Source: Aldehydirespirator sp965116665
Lineage (GTDB): Bacteria; Actinomycetota; Acidimicrobiia; Acidimicrobiales; Aldehydirespiratoraceae
Assembly (NCBI GenBank): GCA_965116665.1
Contig: OZ220709.1
Span: forward strand, 3,849,200 to 3,913,199
DNA length: 64,000 bases
Reading direction: 5' to 3'
Shown here: positions 35,702 through 44,762 of the stretch, in pieces
Layout of the letters: each line of letters begins with the position of its first letter
Numbering within the stretch: the first letter of the stretch is position 1
The notes under the pieces: model-generated
What the model was told of the DNA's origin: nothing
Database searches by the model: none
What the model saw: the letters and a program-made list of their open reading frames with translations, nothing else
Program-made: the position numbers and the translations under genes

Positions 35702-36632
35702 GGTCACTCCTCCAGTCGTAGCCCACGGATTCCGCGGCTACATCAAGCGAACGAGACCCCAAGAATCGTGCTGCTGCCTCTATGCCTTGGGCTTCAAAGA
35801 CATGGCGGGCAGCCGCAAATCGGATCGACCGGACCGCCACGCCGGGGAGTCCCATGAGTCCCGCGTCGGTCAGAACGAATCTGAGACGCTGCGTTACGGA
35901 CGCTATGGCGTTTGACGGCTTGATCTTCCGTGTATGGCACACCAAGTCGTCAGCAGCAAGGAGAGGACTGCTATCGAAGAACCCCCGCACGACGCGTTTG
36001 CCCCAATCATCAAGAGGGCCGACTCTGCCTGCTTCCCTGCGAAAGGTAACGGTGCCTGCGTCAAGGTCAATGTCGGACACCCGAACCGCTGAGATTGCTC
36101 CAGAATTGCCTCCAGCCTTGGCGAACGCGACTAGGAGCGGGCGGCGAGACAGGCCGAGAATCCCTATGTCGGAGTGAACCTCCACTAAGTGCAGTTCGTC
36201 GTCTGTGAGCGGTCGGATGGGCACGGCCTTCGCAGGCCGCTGTATGCGCTCCCCGATCAGGCCGAGAGGATTGATGGGTGCACCCAACTGTGCGGCCTCT
36301 ACGAATACGGAGAGAGCTATCGACTGCCGATTCTTCGCCGTGCCATGAGCAGGGCGATAGAAGTTGTTTGATCGGTTGAGACGTGCATCCCAAATCCACT
36401 CCGTGACGAGCGCTGTTGTCACATCTTTGATGCGTTTGACCTTTCGCAGCTTGAAGAACTCGAACAGGAAGCGCGTCTCATATAGAACCTTTCCTAGGGT
36501 CGGACGATCTTCAAGCCGCTGTCTGAGCGCGTTGATGACCAGCGGTTCCAGTTCAGCCAGAGTCGTGTCGCCGCTGGTGGGCAGCGCCGGGGGAAGCTGG
36601 GAGTCAGGGTCGTGGGATCGGTTACAATGCAT
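35694..36632 (-). CDS. degenerate tyrosine-recombinase-like protein (module A)
   Basis: A 312-residue protein: an N-terminal SAM-like core-binding part (LYETRFLFEFFKLRKVKRI), then a recombinase-like catalytic fold. The strand AVRVSDIDLDAGTVTF corresponds to the usual ALRWSDIDL block, but the catalytic Arg before it is Asn (AGGNSGAIS). The HxxR block reads RSIRFAAARHVFE, and the C-terminal Tyr may be in VGYDW. With the first Arg gone it is probably not a standard recombinase. It is the first gene of the operon and overlaps the transposase-like gene by 8 nt (ATGCCTAG). Confidence 0.65.
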   Translation of the reverse strand: MHCNRSHDPDSQLPPALPTSGDTTLAELEPLVINALRQRLEDRPTLGKVLYETRFLFEFFKLRKVKRIKDVTTALVTEWIWDARLNRSNNFYRPAHGTAKNRQSIALSVFVEAAQLGAPINPLGLIGERIQRPAKAVPIRPLTDDELHLVEVHSDIGILGLSRRPLLVAFAKAGGNSGAISAVRVSDIDLDAGTVTFRREAGRVGPLDDWGKRVVRGFFDSSPLLAADDLVCHTRKIKPSNAIASVTQRLRFVLTDAGLMGLPGVAVRSIRFAAARHVFEAQGIEAAARFLGSRSLDVAAESVGYDWRSDHA

Positions 36633-36663
36633 AGTGAGCCGGTCCTTTCAGGAGCGGGTTCAC

Positions 36664-36707
36664 GTCGGGGCACCCTCACGGTCTGGCAGGACATGGGGTG
36701 CCCCGAC
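36664..36707 (-). promoter_or_regulatory. conserved hairpin upstream of module A operon
   Basis: GTCGGGGCACC (36664-36674) pairs with GGTGCCCCGAC (36697-36707), with a further C-G pair inside. The loop holds GGTCTGGCAGGAC, which is also in module B. It lies 32 nt upstream of the operon's start codon. It may be an operator, an element end or a leader RNA structure. Confidence 0.75.
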
Positions 36708-36911
36708 GCTTTGTCGGGTCGGGTGAATCAAGGTGTCGAGTTTCGACCTCCTGGTTGATCTGAGTTCACGGCTGACAACGATCCAGACATGTGGACAAGA
36801 GGCCGAAGGAACTTCGTGTGTTCCTGGAAAGGCCGCTTGGCCTGCACTTTTGGGGAGTCTTGATCATCGCGTTAGCGCACTGCTGTGAAGCAACCGAACC
36901 GTCGGATTATG

Positions 36912-36949
36912 TTGTGAATCACAAAACGGTGTTGTGATTGCCCACAACA
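36912..36949. promoter_or_regulatory. two palindromic candidate operators
   Basis: TTGTGAATCACAA (36912-36924) is a palindrome with 6-bp arms. TGTTGTG (36930-36936) and CACAACA (36943-36949) are inverted around 6 nt. They share the TTGTG half-site and lie in the 422-bp gap between the divergent operon and the HTH gene, which is otherwise without a gene. Confidence 0.5.
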
Positions 36950-37054
36950 GTAGCGAAGTGGTGTGACATTTCCAAGTTGGCCGAGCAGCCTTCTGGTTGG
37001 TGCTGATGCGGGTAACTGGCAGTCCACCCGTTCGGGGCCTAGCGTCATGACGCC

Positions 37055-37522
37055 ATGGACGCCGCCGACAAGTCGAAACTCCGACCGGTGGACTGGCTCG
37101 CGCCCGGTCAGGAATGGGTCACGGGCGAGCAGGCACGGTTCCAGCATCGAGGCACTTGGGTCGTAGAGGAGAGCGTGACCTACAAAGGAGGCACCCTCCT
37201 ACCGGACGCACCGCCTGAGGTTCATCTCGTCCAAGCCATCAGCGTGGGACTGTGCCGAGCGCTCGACGGCAAGGAAGTCGCCAGGGAGCACCTAGGCACT
37301 GATGACAAACCGTGGTCGCTGCGGAGGCTCGCCAGGGACACTGGTCTCTCGACGCGTGCCGTGTTCGATCTGAAGCACGGCAAGTCCTGGCCGAACCTGC
37401 AAACCGTTGCCCGTCTCGAAATGGTCCTTGACACGCCGCTATGGGGAACGGCCCACAGGGACGAGCATCAGAAGAGGCGGAACCATCCGGCAGATGACCC
37501 ACCGCCGCCAAACAGCGATTGA
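37055..37522 (+). CDS. XRE-type HTH protein (module A)
   Basis: A 155-residue protein whose C-terminal half is a lambda-repressor-like HTH: WSLRRLARDTGLSTRAVFDLKHGKSWPNLQTVARLEMVLDTPLWG. The N-terminal about 60 residues have no recognised domain. It is paralogous to the module B regulator (shared PE/DAPxEVHL, GKxWPxxxTVARLE and PLWG). Transcribed away from the operon, it probably represses it and itself. Confidence 0.75.
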   Translation: MDAADKSKLRPVDWLAPGQEWVTGEQARFQHRGTWVVEESVTYKGGTLLPDAPPEVHLVQAISVGLCRALDGKEVAREHLGTDDKPWSLRRLARDTGLSTRAVFDLKHGKSWPNLQTVARLEMVLDTPLWGTAHRDEHQKRRNHPADDPPPPNSD

Positions 37523-37566
37523 GCGTTTGCTGGCAAGCTCACCAATCCAGCCACGCGTAGCGGTCC

Positions 37567-38613
37567 TCATTCGAGCAACCTCCCTTCGGTGGGCAACTGG
37601 TGCTGGCCGAACCATGGAGTCATGTCAGCACCGGTGCGGTGGTGGTATGCGATCAGCGCTGTGACCAGCACATGGGCTTGAAAGGCGATGACCCTGAACT
37701 CGATGCGGAGGTTCCAGGAAGGCGTCCTCCCCAGGCCGCGCTTCATCTCCCAGTTCAGAAGCTCGCAGTCCTTGCGTAGCTCACGCTCCCGAGAGAGCCG
37801 ACGATCATCTCGTGGCACTTGCGTCACCGGGATGATGCCTGCCTCTAGCAGCCGGTCAGAGTCGCTGTCGGGCATCCTGTCGTAGACGGCTCCCCGCAGA
37901 CCGTCACGCAACTTCGGGTACCTCCCTGTCAAGTCGAGAATGGTGTCCACGGCCACCGTCGCGTCGTCGGGTGGCGGTTCATCACTTCGGACGGACTCTG
38001 CCCGTGCGGATATCACCACTCGCTCCCGGTCATGGGGGCTACGAGCAACCACTGGCACCACCAGACCAACTGGTCTACGGGAACGCTCGGCGTGCATCCA
38101 GCATCCGTCTGCTGCCACGAACGAGCGCACGTCCGGGGCAGATGAAGACCCGAGGCCGGGCACCAGCATCCCCATCGACTGGGCCGCTCTGATCGCAGCC
38201 TCATCGATGCCGTGGTGCATCATCTCGATGAACTGATCCGTCAAGTGATGCTTGCGGAACTTGTAGTGCTGCTCCCTAGTGATCGGCTTCTCCGCGAGTT
38301 GAGTCCTGGGATTGCCCAGAGATGCGGCCCTCACCGTGGAGCGAAGCCTCGCCCAGACTTCTCGGTCTGCGAGTGATAGCTCCAGCGACCGATAAGAGCC
38401 GCTGCCCCAGGCAGCCACCTCAAAGAGCATCGCGTCGAACGATCTGAGAGTCGGTCGTGGTCCGCTCTTCGTGTCGATGAGCGCATCAAGTCTCGACGCC
38501 ACTTCCCACAGCGGCTTGCAGCAGGCACTCGCCTCCATCAATTGCAGATCAGAGAGATTCGGCTTCGGAGCCTGACCTCTTCGCGGAATTGAGTTGCGGT
38601 TGTGCTCAGACAT
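37567..38613 (-). CDS. shortened DDE transposase-like protein (module B)
   Basis: A 348-residue paralogue of the 558-residue module A protein, lacking about 150 residues between the second and third acidic positions. Retained parts: QHYKFRKHHLTDQFI, FVAADGCWMHAE, GAVYDRMPDSDSDRLL, KDCELLNWEMKRGL, and the end YHHRTGADMTPWFGQ. The D, D and E positions are all kept in spite of the internal loss. ATG at 38613 with GGAGG upstream; it overlaps the preceding stop by 8 nt (ATGTCTGA), as in module A. Confidence 0.65.
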   Translation of the reverse strand: MSEHNRNSIPRRGQAPKPNLSDLQLMEASACCKPLWEVASRLDALIDTKSGPRPTLRSFDAMLFEVAAWGSGSYRSLELSLADREVWARLRSTVRAASLGNPRTQLAEKPITREQHYKFRKHHLTDQFIEMMHHGIDEAAIRAAQSMGMLVPGLGSSSAPDVRSFVAADGCWMHAERSRRPVGLVVPVVARSPHDRERVVISARAESVRSDEPPPDDATVAVDTILDLTGRYPKLRDGLRGAVYDRMPDSDSDRLLEAGIIPVTQVPRDDRRLSRERELRKDCELLNWEMKRGLGRTPSWNLRIEFRVIAFQAHVLVTALIAYHHRTGADMTPWFGQHQLPTEGRLLE

Positions 38614-39256
38614 CGCCGTACCTCCACCAGTCGTGGTGCAGCGCTCGCGCCGCGATGTCCAATCGCTGGACGCCGAGAAACCTGGCGGCGGCTGCAACGC
38701 CTTCGGTCCTGAGAATCTGCAAGCCCGCGGCTAGCCGGATGGATTTGGCAGTGACACCTGGGCGTCTATGGAGACCCGCGCGCCGAATTGCCATCGCAAG
38801 CCTCACCGTCACCGATGGTGCCGCTCTGGTCGAAGAGACGCTGGAGCGCACGCAGACCCGTTCGTCTACTGCGACGTTCCGCCAGCGCAGGAACCTCTCT
38901 ATGGAGGCAAGGCCCCACTCATCCAGCGGGTTGGTCCGGGCATCCAATGGGTTGGTCGGAGCATCGCAGCCACCGAACGACACGGTTGCTGCGCCGAGGT
39001 CGATGTCTTTGCGCCGAACCTTCGCTATCTCGGATGCTGTCCCCCCTGCTAGAGCCAGCTCCACACAGACCGGCAGGGATGCTCCGTTGGGGCAGGATGT
39101 CTCAGCTTCGCGAAGCTGCTCAACTTCCTCGGGTACTAGGGGCCGAACAAGCGGCCAATCGAATGGGAACTTGCAGAAGTAGCGGTCGAGCCGTTCCAAG
39201 TCCGCAACCGCAGCAGTGACGCATCTGCGGTTGGAGTCTCTCTGTTGACGCGTCAT
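38606..39256 (-). CDS. degenerate tyrosine-recombinase-like protein (module B, second)
   Basis: A 216-residue protein aligning with the C-terminal two-thirds of the module A recombinase-like protein: VRRKDIDLGAATVSF, AKSIRLAAGLQILRTEG, ARFLGVQRLDIAA. The first catalytic Arg is Thr (AGGTASEIA), and the Tyr position reads HHDWW, so the nucleophile appears lost. The N-terminal core-binding domain is missing. Its start overlaps the previous stop by 4 nt (ATGA). Confidence 0.6.
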   Translation of the reverse strand: MTRQQRDSNRRCVTAAVADLERLDRYFCKFPFDWPLVRPLVPEEVEQLREAETSCPNGASLPVCVELALAGGTASEIAKVRRKDIDLGAATVSFGGCDAPTNPLDARTNPLDEWGLASIERFLRWRNVAVDERVCVRSSVSSTRAAPSVTVRLAMAIRRAGLHRRPGVTAKSIRLAAGLQILRTEGVAAAARFLGVQRLDIAARALHHDWWRYGDV

Positions 39257-39939
39257 GCTCCCAGCCCCTCAATCAAGGCTCGGCCAGGATCGACGGTGAT
39301 CTCGGACAGGTCGAGCAGGTTGTTCAGCGTGTGAGCCGACAGCGGTCCCGCGATCTCTCGGAGCACCGGTAGTTGGGTGCCAGCCCGGAGATGGGCGAGC
39401 AGCCAGGTCGAGCGAGCGCGACGTAATCGCAGGACCGTCTCGCCAAGGGAGATTCTGCTCGCAATGCGGGCTGGCGACTGAGAGGAGACGATGAACCGAC
39501 CGCTGGACGACTGCCTCCTTGCGACGAGGTGGGCAGCGCGCATGAGGAGTCCGGTGCAGCAGCCCCGGACTGGCACCAGCCTGGGATCGTGACCCCTGAT
39601 CACGAGAGCGAGCCGCTCGTTGTCGAGCACGCGCAGATCATGGATCGATGCCGCTGAGATTTCCGGGCCGTTGGCACCCGCTCCGAGCGAGATCGCTGCG
39701 ACTGCCATTGGCTCCTCGGGGTGCTCCCATCCCGGCAGTCCCGCGGCTAGCCGCATGGCAGCCTCTTCCCCCCGCTGGTAGGGGAACGCGACCGGGTTGC
39801 GCCCCACGACGAGCTGGGGCGGTGGTCTCCTGCCTGACCCTGCGGCAGTTGTCGAGTCCCCGTTGCGCTGCGGCTCGCCAAGCTCGGCAGAATCGCCGCA
39901 AGTAGGTGGCTCGATGGCGGTAGTGATGGTAGGATTCAC
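39253..39939 (-). CDS. degenerate tyrosine-recombinase-like protein (module B, first)
   Basis: A 228-residue protein. After about 60 low-complexity residues it shows a recombinase-like layout: AAISLGAGANGPEISAASIHDL, later LRRARSTWLLAHLRAGTQLPVLREIAG, which matches the LRHTxATxLLxAG helix of integrases. The first Arg is again Asn and no Tyr follows. I chose the GTG at 39939, preceded by AAAGG at 6 nt and aligned with the module A start; an in-frame GTG 33 nt upstream is less likely. Confidence 0.55.
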   Translation of the reverse strand: MNPTITTAIEPPTCGDSAELGEPQRNGDSTTAAGSGRRPPPQLVVGRNPVAFPYQRGEEAAMRLAAGLPGWEHPEEPMAVAAISLGAGANGPEISAASIHDLRVLDNERLALVIRGHDPRLVPVRGCCTGLLMRAAHLVARRQSSSGRFIVSSQSPARIASRISLGETVLRLRRARSTWLLAHLRAGTQLPVLREIAGPLSAHTLNNLLDLSEITVDPGRALIEGLGA

Positions 39940-39972
39940 GGTGAGCCTTTCAATTCCAATCGGTAGGTTCAC

Positions 39973-40012
39973 ATCGAGGCACCTGGTCTGGCAGGACTGT
40001 GGGTGCCTCGAT
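39973..40012 (-). promoter_or_regulatory. conserved hairpin upstream of module B operon
   Basis: ATCGAGGCACC (39973-39983) pairs with GGTGCCTCGAT (40002-40012); the loop holds GGTCTGGCAGGAC. Compared with module A, stem pairs 1 and 5 change from G-C to A-T on both sides. It lies 34 nt upstream of the operon start. Confidence 0.75.
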
Positions 40013-40122
40013 GCTTTTGGACGACAGAAGCCCTACAGCCGAATTCCAACCCGGACAACCAGAAATTTGGTGGGCCGTCCGACCTCTGTTCATCACCGAG
40101 GACGATAAATCGAGGTAGTTCG

Positions 40123-40156
40123 CCTTTTTTGTCCACTATTCTGGATCGAAAAAAGG
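40123..40156. promoter_or_regulatory. A/T-arm inverted repeat upstream of HTH gene B
   Basis: CCTTTTTT (40123-40130) and AAAAAAGG (40149-40156) are inverted, with TCCA/TGGA inside. It could terminate in either direction or act as an operator. Confidence 0.5.
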
Positions 40157-40226
40157 GGCGTGACAGCGCGGTCCGGCACGGGCGGCACCGCCGACGGCGC
40201 AGATTGAACTACGGTTTCGGAATGCC

Positions 40227-40541
40227 ATGGAGACCCCCCGAGACAGGCAGCCTCCTGCCCATCACATGCCCGCTGGGGAGTGGCCTGACGGGTCTCTGGT
40301 GCCTGAAGCTCCTGCGGAGGTGCACCTAGCTGCCGCGCTTGCGATCCGGCTCCGCAAGCACATGAGGGGACGGACTCTGGACAACGTGGCCGAGGCAACC
40401 GGACTGGGCCGTCAGACCATCGACAACATCCTCCTCGGCAAGGGCTGGCCAGACATACGCACCGTCGCCCGGCTCGAAGTCGCCCTGAAGAAACCGCTAT
40501 GGGGCAAAGAGCACCGAGACGCAGCCAAGGAGCAGGACTGA
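40227..40541 (+). CDS. XRE-type HTH protein (module B)
   Basis: A 104-residue paralogue of the module A regulator, mostly HTH: TLDNVAEATGLGRQTIDNILLGKGWPDIRTVARLEVALKKPLWG. It begins with a short polar leader ending VPEAPAEVHLAAALAI. Divergent from the module B operon, with the conserved hairpin between them. Likely represses the pair of transcripts. Confidence 0.75.
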   Translation: METPRDRQPPAHHMPAGEWPDGSLVPEAPAEVHLAAALAIRLRKHMRGRTLDNVAEATGLGRQTIDNILLGKGWPDIRTVARLEVALKKPLWGKEHRDAAKEQD

Positions 40542-40969
40542 GCAGACCAAGCCACACACGCTCCATATCAGCCGCCTTCCACGACCAGGCAGGGCCGGGA
40601 TCGACCCAGGGTGGAGCGTGGGGTTGAGGCCCTGCGCGTAGAGTCGGCGCGTGGCTGTGGAAGCCTGGATCGATCTTCGTGAGCTAGCGGGACGCCTTGC
40701 CAACCGTTCGCTGAAGGGCAGGACCGAGGCGACCGTGCAGTCCGATGATGCTGCACGTCCCCATCCCTCGGACACCAGGATGCGCGCTGATCACCCCCGC
40801 CCCGGTCATGCTGATGTGGGAGACTGTCTGGCGTTCTCGTTTACGACCACAGGGTCTCAGATCGGAGTGCCATGACCCCGCTGCCGCAGCCACCTGCACG
40901 ACTGTGTTGTACGCCGACCGGCGATGCTGAGGCGTCTTCGCTGCGGCGGTCAAGGATGGAGCCACGCCC
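40542..40969 (+). other. 428-bp gap with a possible gene fragment
   Basis: A GTG-started frame at 40651 encodes EAWIDLRELAGRLANRSLKG followed by RTEATVQSDD. That resembles, from memory, the beginning of restriction-type proteins with an EATVQSD segment; after it the frame loses sense. It may be the stub of a gene related to the neighbouring restriction enzyme. Nothing else is seen. Confidence 0.3.
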
Positions 40970-43333
40970 GTGAGTGCTCTGACCACCTATCGCAACAAGT
41001 GTCGTGCGATCCATAAAAACCCTGAGACCACCGAGGGTTCCTACTATGCGGCGATCATGGAGTTGCTCGATGAGTATACGGGGTCATCCATCGTTCCTCA
41101 CAGTGAGTTGTCGCACTCGGGTCAATCTAAGCCTGACCTTGGTCTATACGAGTCAGATGTATGCACGCTCTATGTTGAGGTGAAGCTTCCAGAAGTCACG
41201 GCGACTCAACTCTTGGAACTTGAACAGGCGTACCGCTACGCAGAGCTATTAGCTGGGTGGGTGCTCATCACGAACTTGAACGACTACGTGCTTGCACGTA
41301 TCGACAACGGGGAGCTAGTTGAGCAGAGACAGGTGAGGTTGTTCACCGCTGACATACACGGAGATCGAGCGCCTCGGCCCGCAAAGGATGCTTCTCAGGA
41401 GCTAACTGACATCCTGGCTATCGGCTGTGCACAACGTCAGACCCTAAGGGAACCACTTGCTGTCGCTCGTCTGTTGGCTGCCCATGCGAAGTCGCTGGTT
41501 GAGGTTATCCCCAGCAACGCCTTTAGTCAGATCAAGGCTGGGTTCAAGGGTTGGCTAGGTGCTGAACTCGATGACAAGTTCCTCGTCTCAACCACTGTCC
41601 AGGCTGTTGTCTACGGGATGTTCGCCACTTGGCTCGAAAGCGATGAGCCTGAGCAGTTCAAATGGCAGGACGCACGAGACAGCCTTGATGTAGGGGTCAT
41701 TGCAGAGATCGTCTACTCAGCACTTCCGCCCAGGATTGTCAATCTCCCCGAAGTTCGGGGAATGTTAGAAGGCATTGAGGGTGTCTTGCGACGAGTTGAC
41801 CGTGACGCACTTGCCACGCAGTTCGACGGTCGTGCAATCGAGTATTTCTATGAGCCATTCCTAAATGCGTATGATCCACTGCTACGCGACAGCCTAGGGG
41901 TCTGGTTCACGCCTCCCGAGATAGCGGCCTATCAGGTAGCGCGTGCCGACCATCACCTGAGGGAAGACCTTCATCTAGCGAGCGGGCTGGCCAATGATTC
42001 AGTCATCGTCCTTGATCCTGCGGTAGGCACCGGAACATATCTTGCCGCTGTATATGACCAACTCTATGAGACATACATTCAAGACGGATACTCCGAGACG
42101 GAAGCGGCTGACCGACTGCGACACGCCGCAAAGACCCGAATCGTCGGTTTCGACATCTTGCCAGCAGCCCTGCTAATCGGTGACCTGCACCTCCGCAGAA
42201 AGTTGCGGGAACGACATGTCCCACTGACGCAAGGCGACCGTCCAGCGGTCTTCTTGGCGAACAGCTTGACAGGATGGTTCGATCAAGACGACCCGGATGA
42301 GATGACGTTCCAATGGCCAGCCGCCAAGGAAGAAATACAGGCCGCGAACCGCTACAAGCACAACGAACCGGTCCTTGTCGTCCTTGGCAACCCTCCATAC
42401 GAAGGCTATTCGTCCGCTGAAACCGAAGATGAGCAGAGGTTGGTCCTTCCCTGGACGACGCCCTTGGCTGCCGACTGGGGAATTCGCAAGCATCGTCTGA
42501 ACGATCTCTACATCCGCTTCTGGGCTGCGGCTGCGAGACGCATCGCCACATTCACGAGAAAGGGTGTCGTATCGTTCATCTCCAACCGCAAGTGGCTAGC
42601 AGGGCGAAGCTATCCGGCGATGAGGCAAAGCGTGCTATCGGACTTCGATAGCGTGGTCGTAGATGATCTGGGTGGCGACACCCGTGGCGCAGGTGGTGGT
42701 GCCGAGGACGAATCAGTCTTCTCGACTGCGGTCGCAAGCGGCATTCGGGTGGGAACGGCAATCGTCACGGCAATACGATTCGCGCCAGTCAGCAACGACC
42801 CTGAGAAGGTTCACTTCGATGAGCCTGAGAACGCGACTGTCCGGCACCGTCGTCTGACTGGTTCAGGAAAGGCAAAGCGATCCACGTTGGATGGATTCCG
42901 TGATCGGCAGATGGATGAGGGGCTGAGCGACTGGCCGACGAGCAGAGATTCCCGCTGGAAGATGGGGGGAACAGGTGTTACAGACGCCTGGCCTTCAATT
43001 GACGAATATTTCGACTACAAGAATTCAGGAGTACAACCGCTTCGTGATACAGCGGTCACCGACGATGATCTCGATGCTCTTACAGTACGCATGACGGCAT
43101 ACTACGATGCGGAAACGTCTTGGGATGACCTGATGGCGGACTATTCGAGCTTTGCTGGCAAGGCATCCGCTAAGCGATCTAGCTATAGCGGGATGCAGGT
43201 AAGGACCAAGTTGCTACAAAGAAACGCTGACACTGGTGTCAGTGGCTACGATCCGAAGCGTCTGGTCCAGTGTTTGTGGAAGCCGCTATCGGGCCGCTGG
43301 CTCTATTGGGAACCGGAATATCGACTCTTGTGA
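40970..43333 (+). pseudogene. type IIG/ISP-like restriction-modification enzyme, N-terminal part
   Basis: 787 residues before the IS21 insertion. A PD-(D/E)XK nuclease-like start (PDLGLYESDVCTLYVEVK, about 54-72); a helical connector; an adenine N6-methyltransferase with motif I DPAVGTGTYL (about 349) and motif IV NPPYEGYS (about 473); then the start of a type ISP-like specificity domain (YDPKRLVQCLWKPLSGRWLYWEP). No helicase lies between nuclease and methylase, so it is closer to a single-chain type IIG enzyme than to full type ISP. Its stop codon (TGA 43331) is the first codon of the IS. Restriction is probably lost; methylation may persist only if the specificity domain is dispensable. Confidence 0.85.
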
Positions 43334-43384
43334 CGGCGATCACTGAAACTCCCCACTTCTGATCACTGAAATTCCCCACCCTGG
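43331..43384. repeat. IS21 left terminal repeats
   Basis: Terminal 12-bp repeat, then GATCACTGAAACTCCCCA and its near copy GATCACTGAAATTCCCCA, ending CACCCTGG. The right end (45541-45594) carries the same units inverted, as expected for multiple transposase-binding sites in IS21 elements. Confidence 0.85.
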
Positions 43385-43464
43385 GGCATCCACCCGACAT
43401 GGGTGGGGCTCCTCTGTGCTGGACGTTCGCCAGAGCGTTAGCGACCAGAGGAGCCCCGGCTCAG

Positions 43465-44762
43465 ATGATCACACATGGAGAAGACGTGGAGCTTCACGCA
43501 CTGAGGGCACAGGGTTGGTCGATCTCGGCGATCGCCCGGCATTTGGGCTTGGACCGCAAGACGGTGCGCGCCCACCTCGCCGGCGAGCGCGAGGCGGGGG
43601 TGCGCCGCAACAGTGCGGTGGATCCCTTCGACGCGGTGGCGGACTATGTGTGTCAGCGGCTGGTCGAGGACCCCCATGTGCGGGCCACGGTGCTCTTCGG
43701 TGAGGCGCAACGGTTGGGCTATCGGGCGTCGTATCCGACGTTCGTGCGCCGGATCCGCCACGGGGGTCTGCGACCTGAGTGTCAGGCGTGCACACCGGGC
43801 GGGTTCACACAGACATCGAGCACCCGCCCGGTGAGGAGATCCAGTGGGACTGGCTGGAGCTGCGAGACACCCCGTGGGGCACAGCGGCGTTCGTTCTGGT
43901 GGGGGTGCTGTCGCACTCGGGGCGGCTGCGGTGCTGGTTCTCTGAGTCGATGGATCAGCCCCATCTGGTGGCGGGCATCCACCAGGTGCTGGAACGCCTC
44001 GGCGGCACCGCCCGGCGCTGGAGAACCGACCGCATGGCCGCGGTGGTGGCGCCGGGAACGGACCGGGTTCAGGCGTCGTTCGCGGCGGTGGCCAAGCACT
44101 ATGGGGCCGCGGTCGATGTGTGCCCGCCTCGGCGCCCCCGCCGCAAGGGCTCAGTCGAGAAGGGCATCGACTATCTCACCCAGTCGTGGTGGCGCACCGC
44201 TGCGGTCGCATCACCCGAGGCAGCCCAGGTTTCAGCTGACCGCTGGTGCACCGAGGTCGCGGATGCTCGAGTGCGCCGCGTCGGCGGCGACGTCCTCACC
44301 GTCGCGGAGGCCGCAGCCGGCGAGCCGCTGGGGGCTCTTCCCGGCGCCGCGTTCCCGGTGACGCTCACCCTTGAGCGGGTCGTGGCAGCCAACGCGCTGG
44401 TGGCGCTGTGGGGCAACCGCTACTCGGTCCCGCCCGAGCTGGCCGGCGCGAACGTGGTGGTCACCCACCGAGTCGGCACCGATGTCATCGAGATCCACGC
44501 CCCCGGCGGGCGCACCGTCGCCGAACACCGCCTGGCGCCACCGGGAGCGCACCGCACCATCCGCTGCGCCGAGCACACCCAGGCCCTGCGGGCCGCGGTG
44601 CTCGCAGCCTTCGACACCGCAGGCCCCTGCCGGCGCAAGGCCAACCGGCCCCCCAGCCCCCAAGCCACAGCCATCGCGGCCCGCCTGCACCCACACATCA
44701 GCACCGATCCTGTCATCGACTTGGACGTCTACCGGCGTCTCACCCAACCGGAGGACTCGTGA
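43465..44762 (+). pseudogene. istA: IstA transposase, frameshifted
   Basis: The N-terminal HTH (WSISAIARHLGLDRKTVRAHL) is in one frame to about 43,800; from about 43,780 homology continues in another: HTDIEHPPGEEIQWDWLEL (first Asp), WRTDRMAAVV (second Asp), RKGSVEKGIDYL (Glu), then a C-terminal Mu-type beta barrel. Gain of one base in the G/C-rich stretch near 43,790-43,805 would restore a single frame of normal length. No A-rich slippery site is visible, so a mutation or a sequencing error is likelier than programmed shifting. Confidence 0.85.

Noticed and set aside
33870..40541. RIT element (three tandem intact tyrosine recombinases)
   Set aside because: The recombinase-like proteins lack the catalytic Arg, and the third gene is DDE-like.
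43780..43810. Programmed frameshift in istA
   Set aside because: No A- or T-rich slippery heptamer at the junction; a plain indel explains it better.
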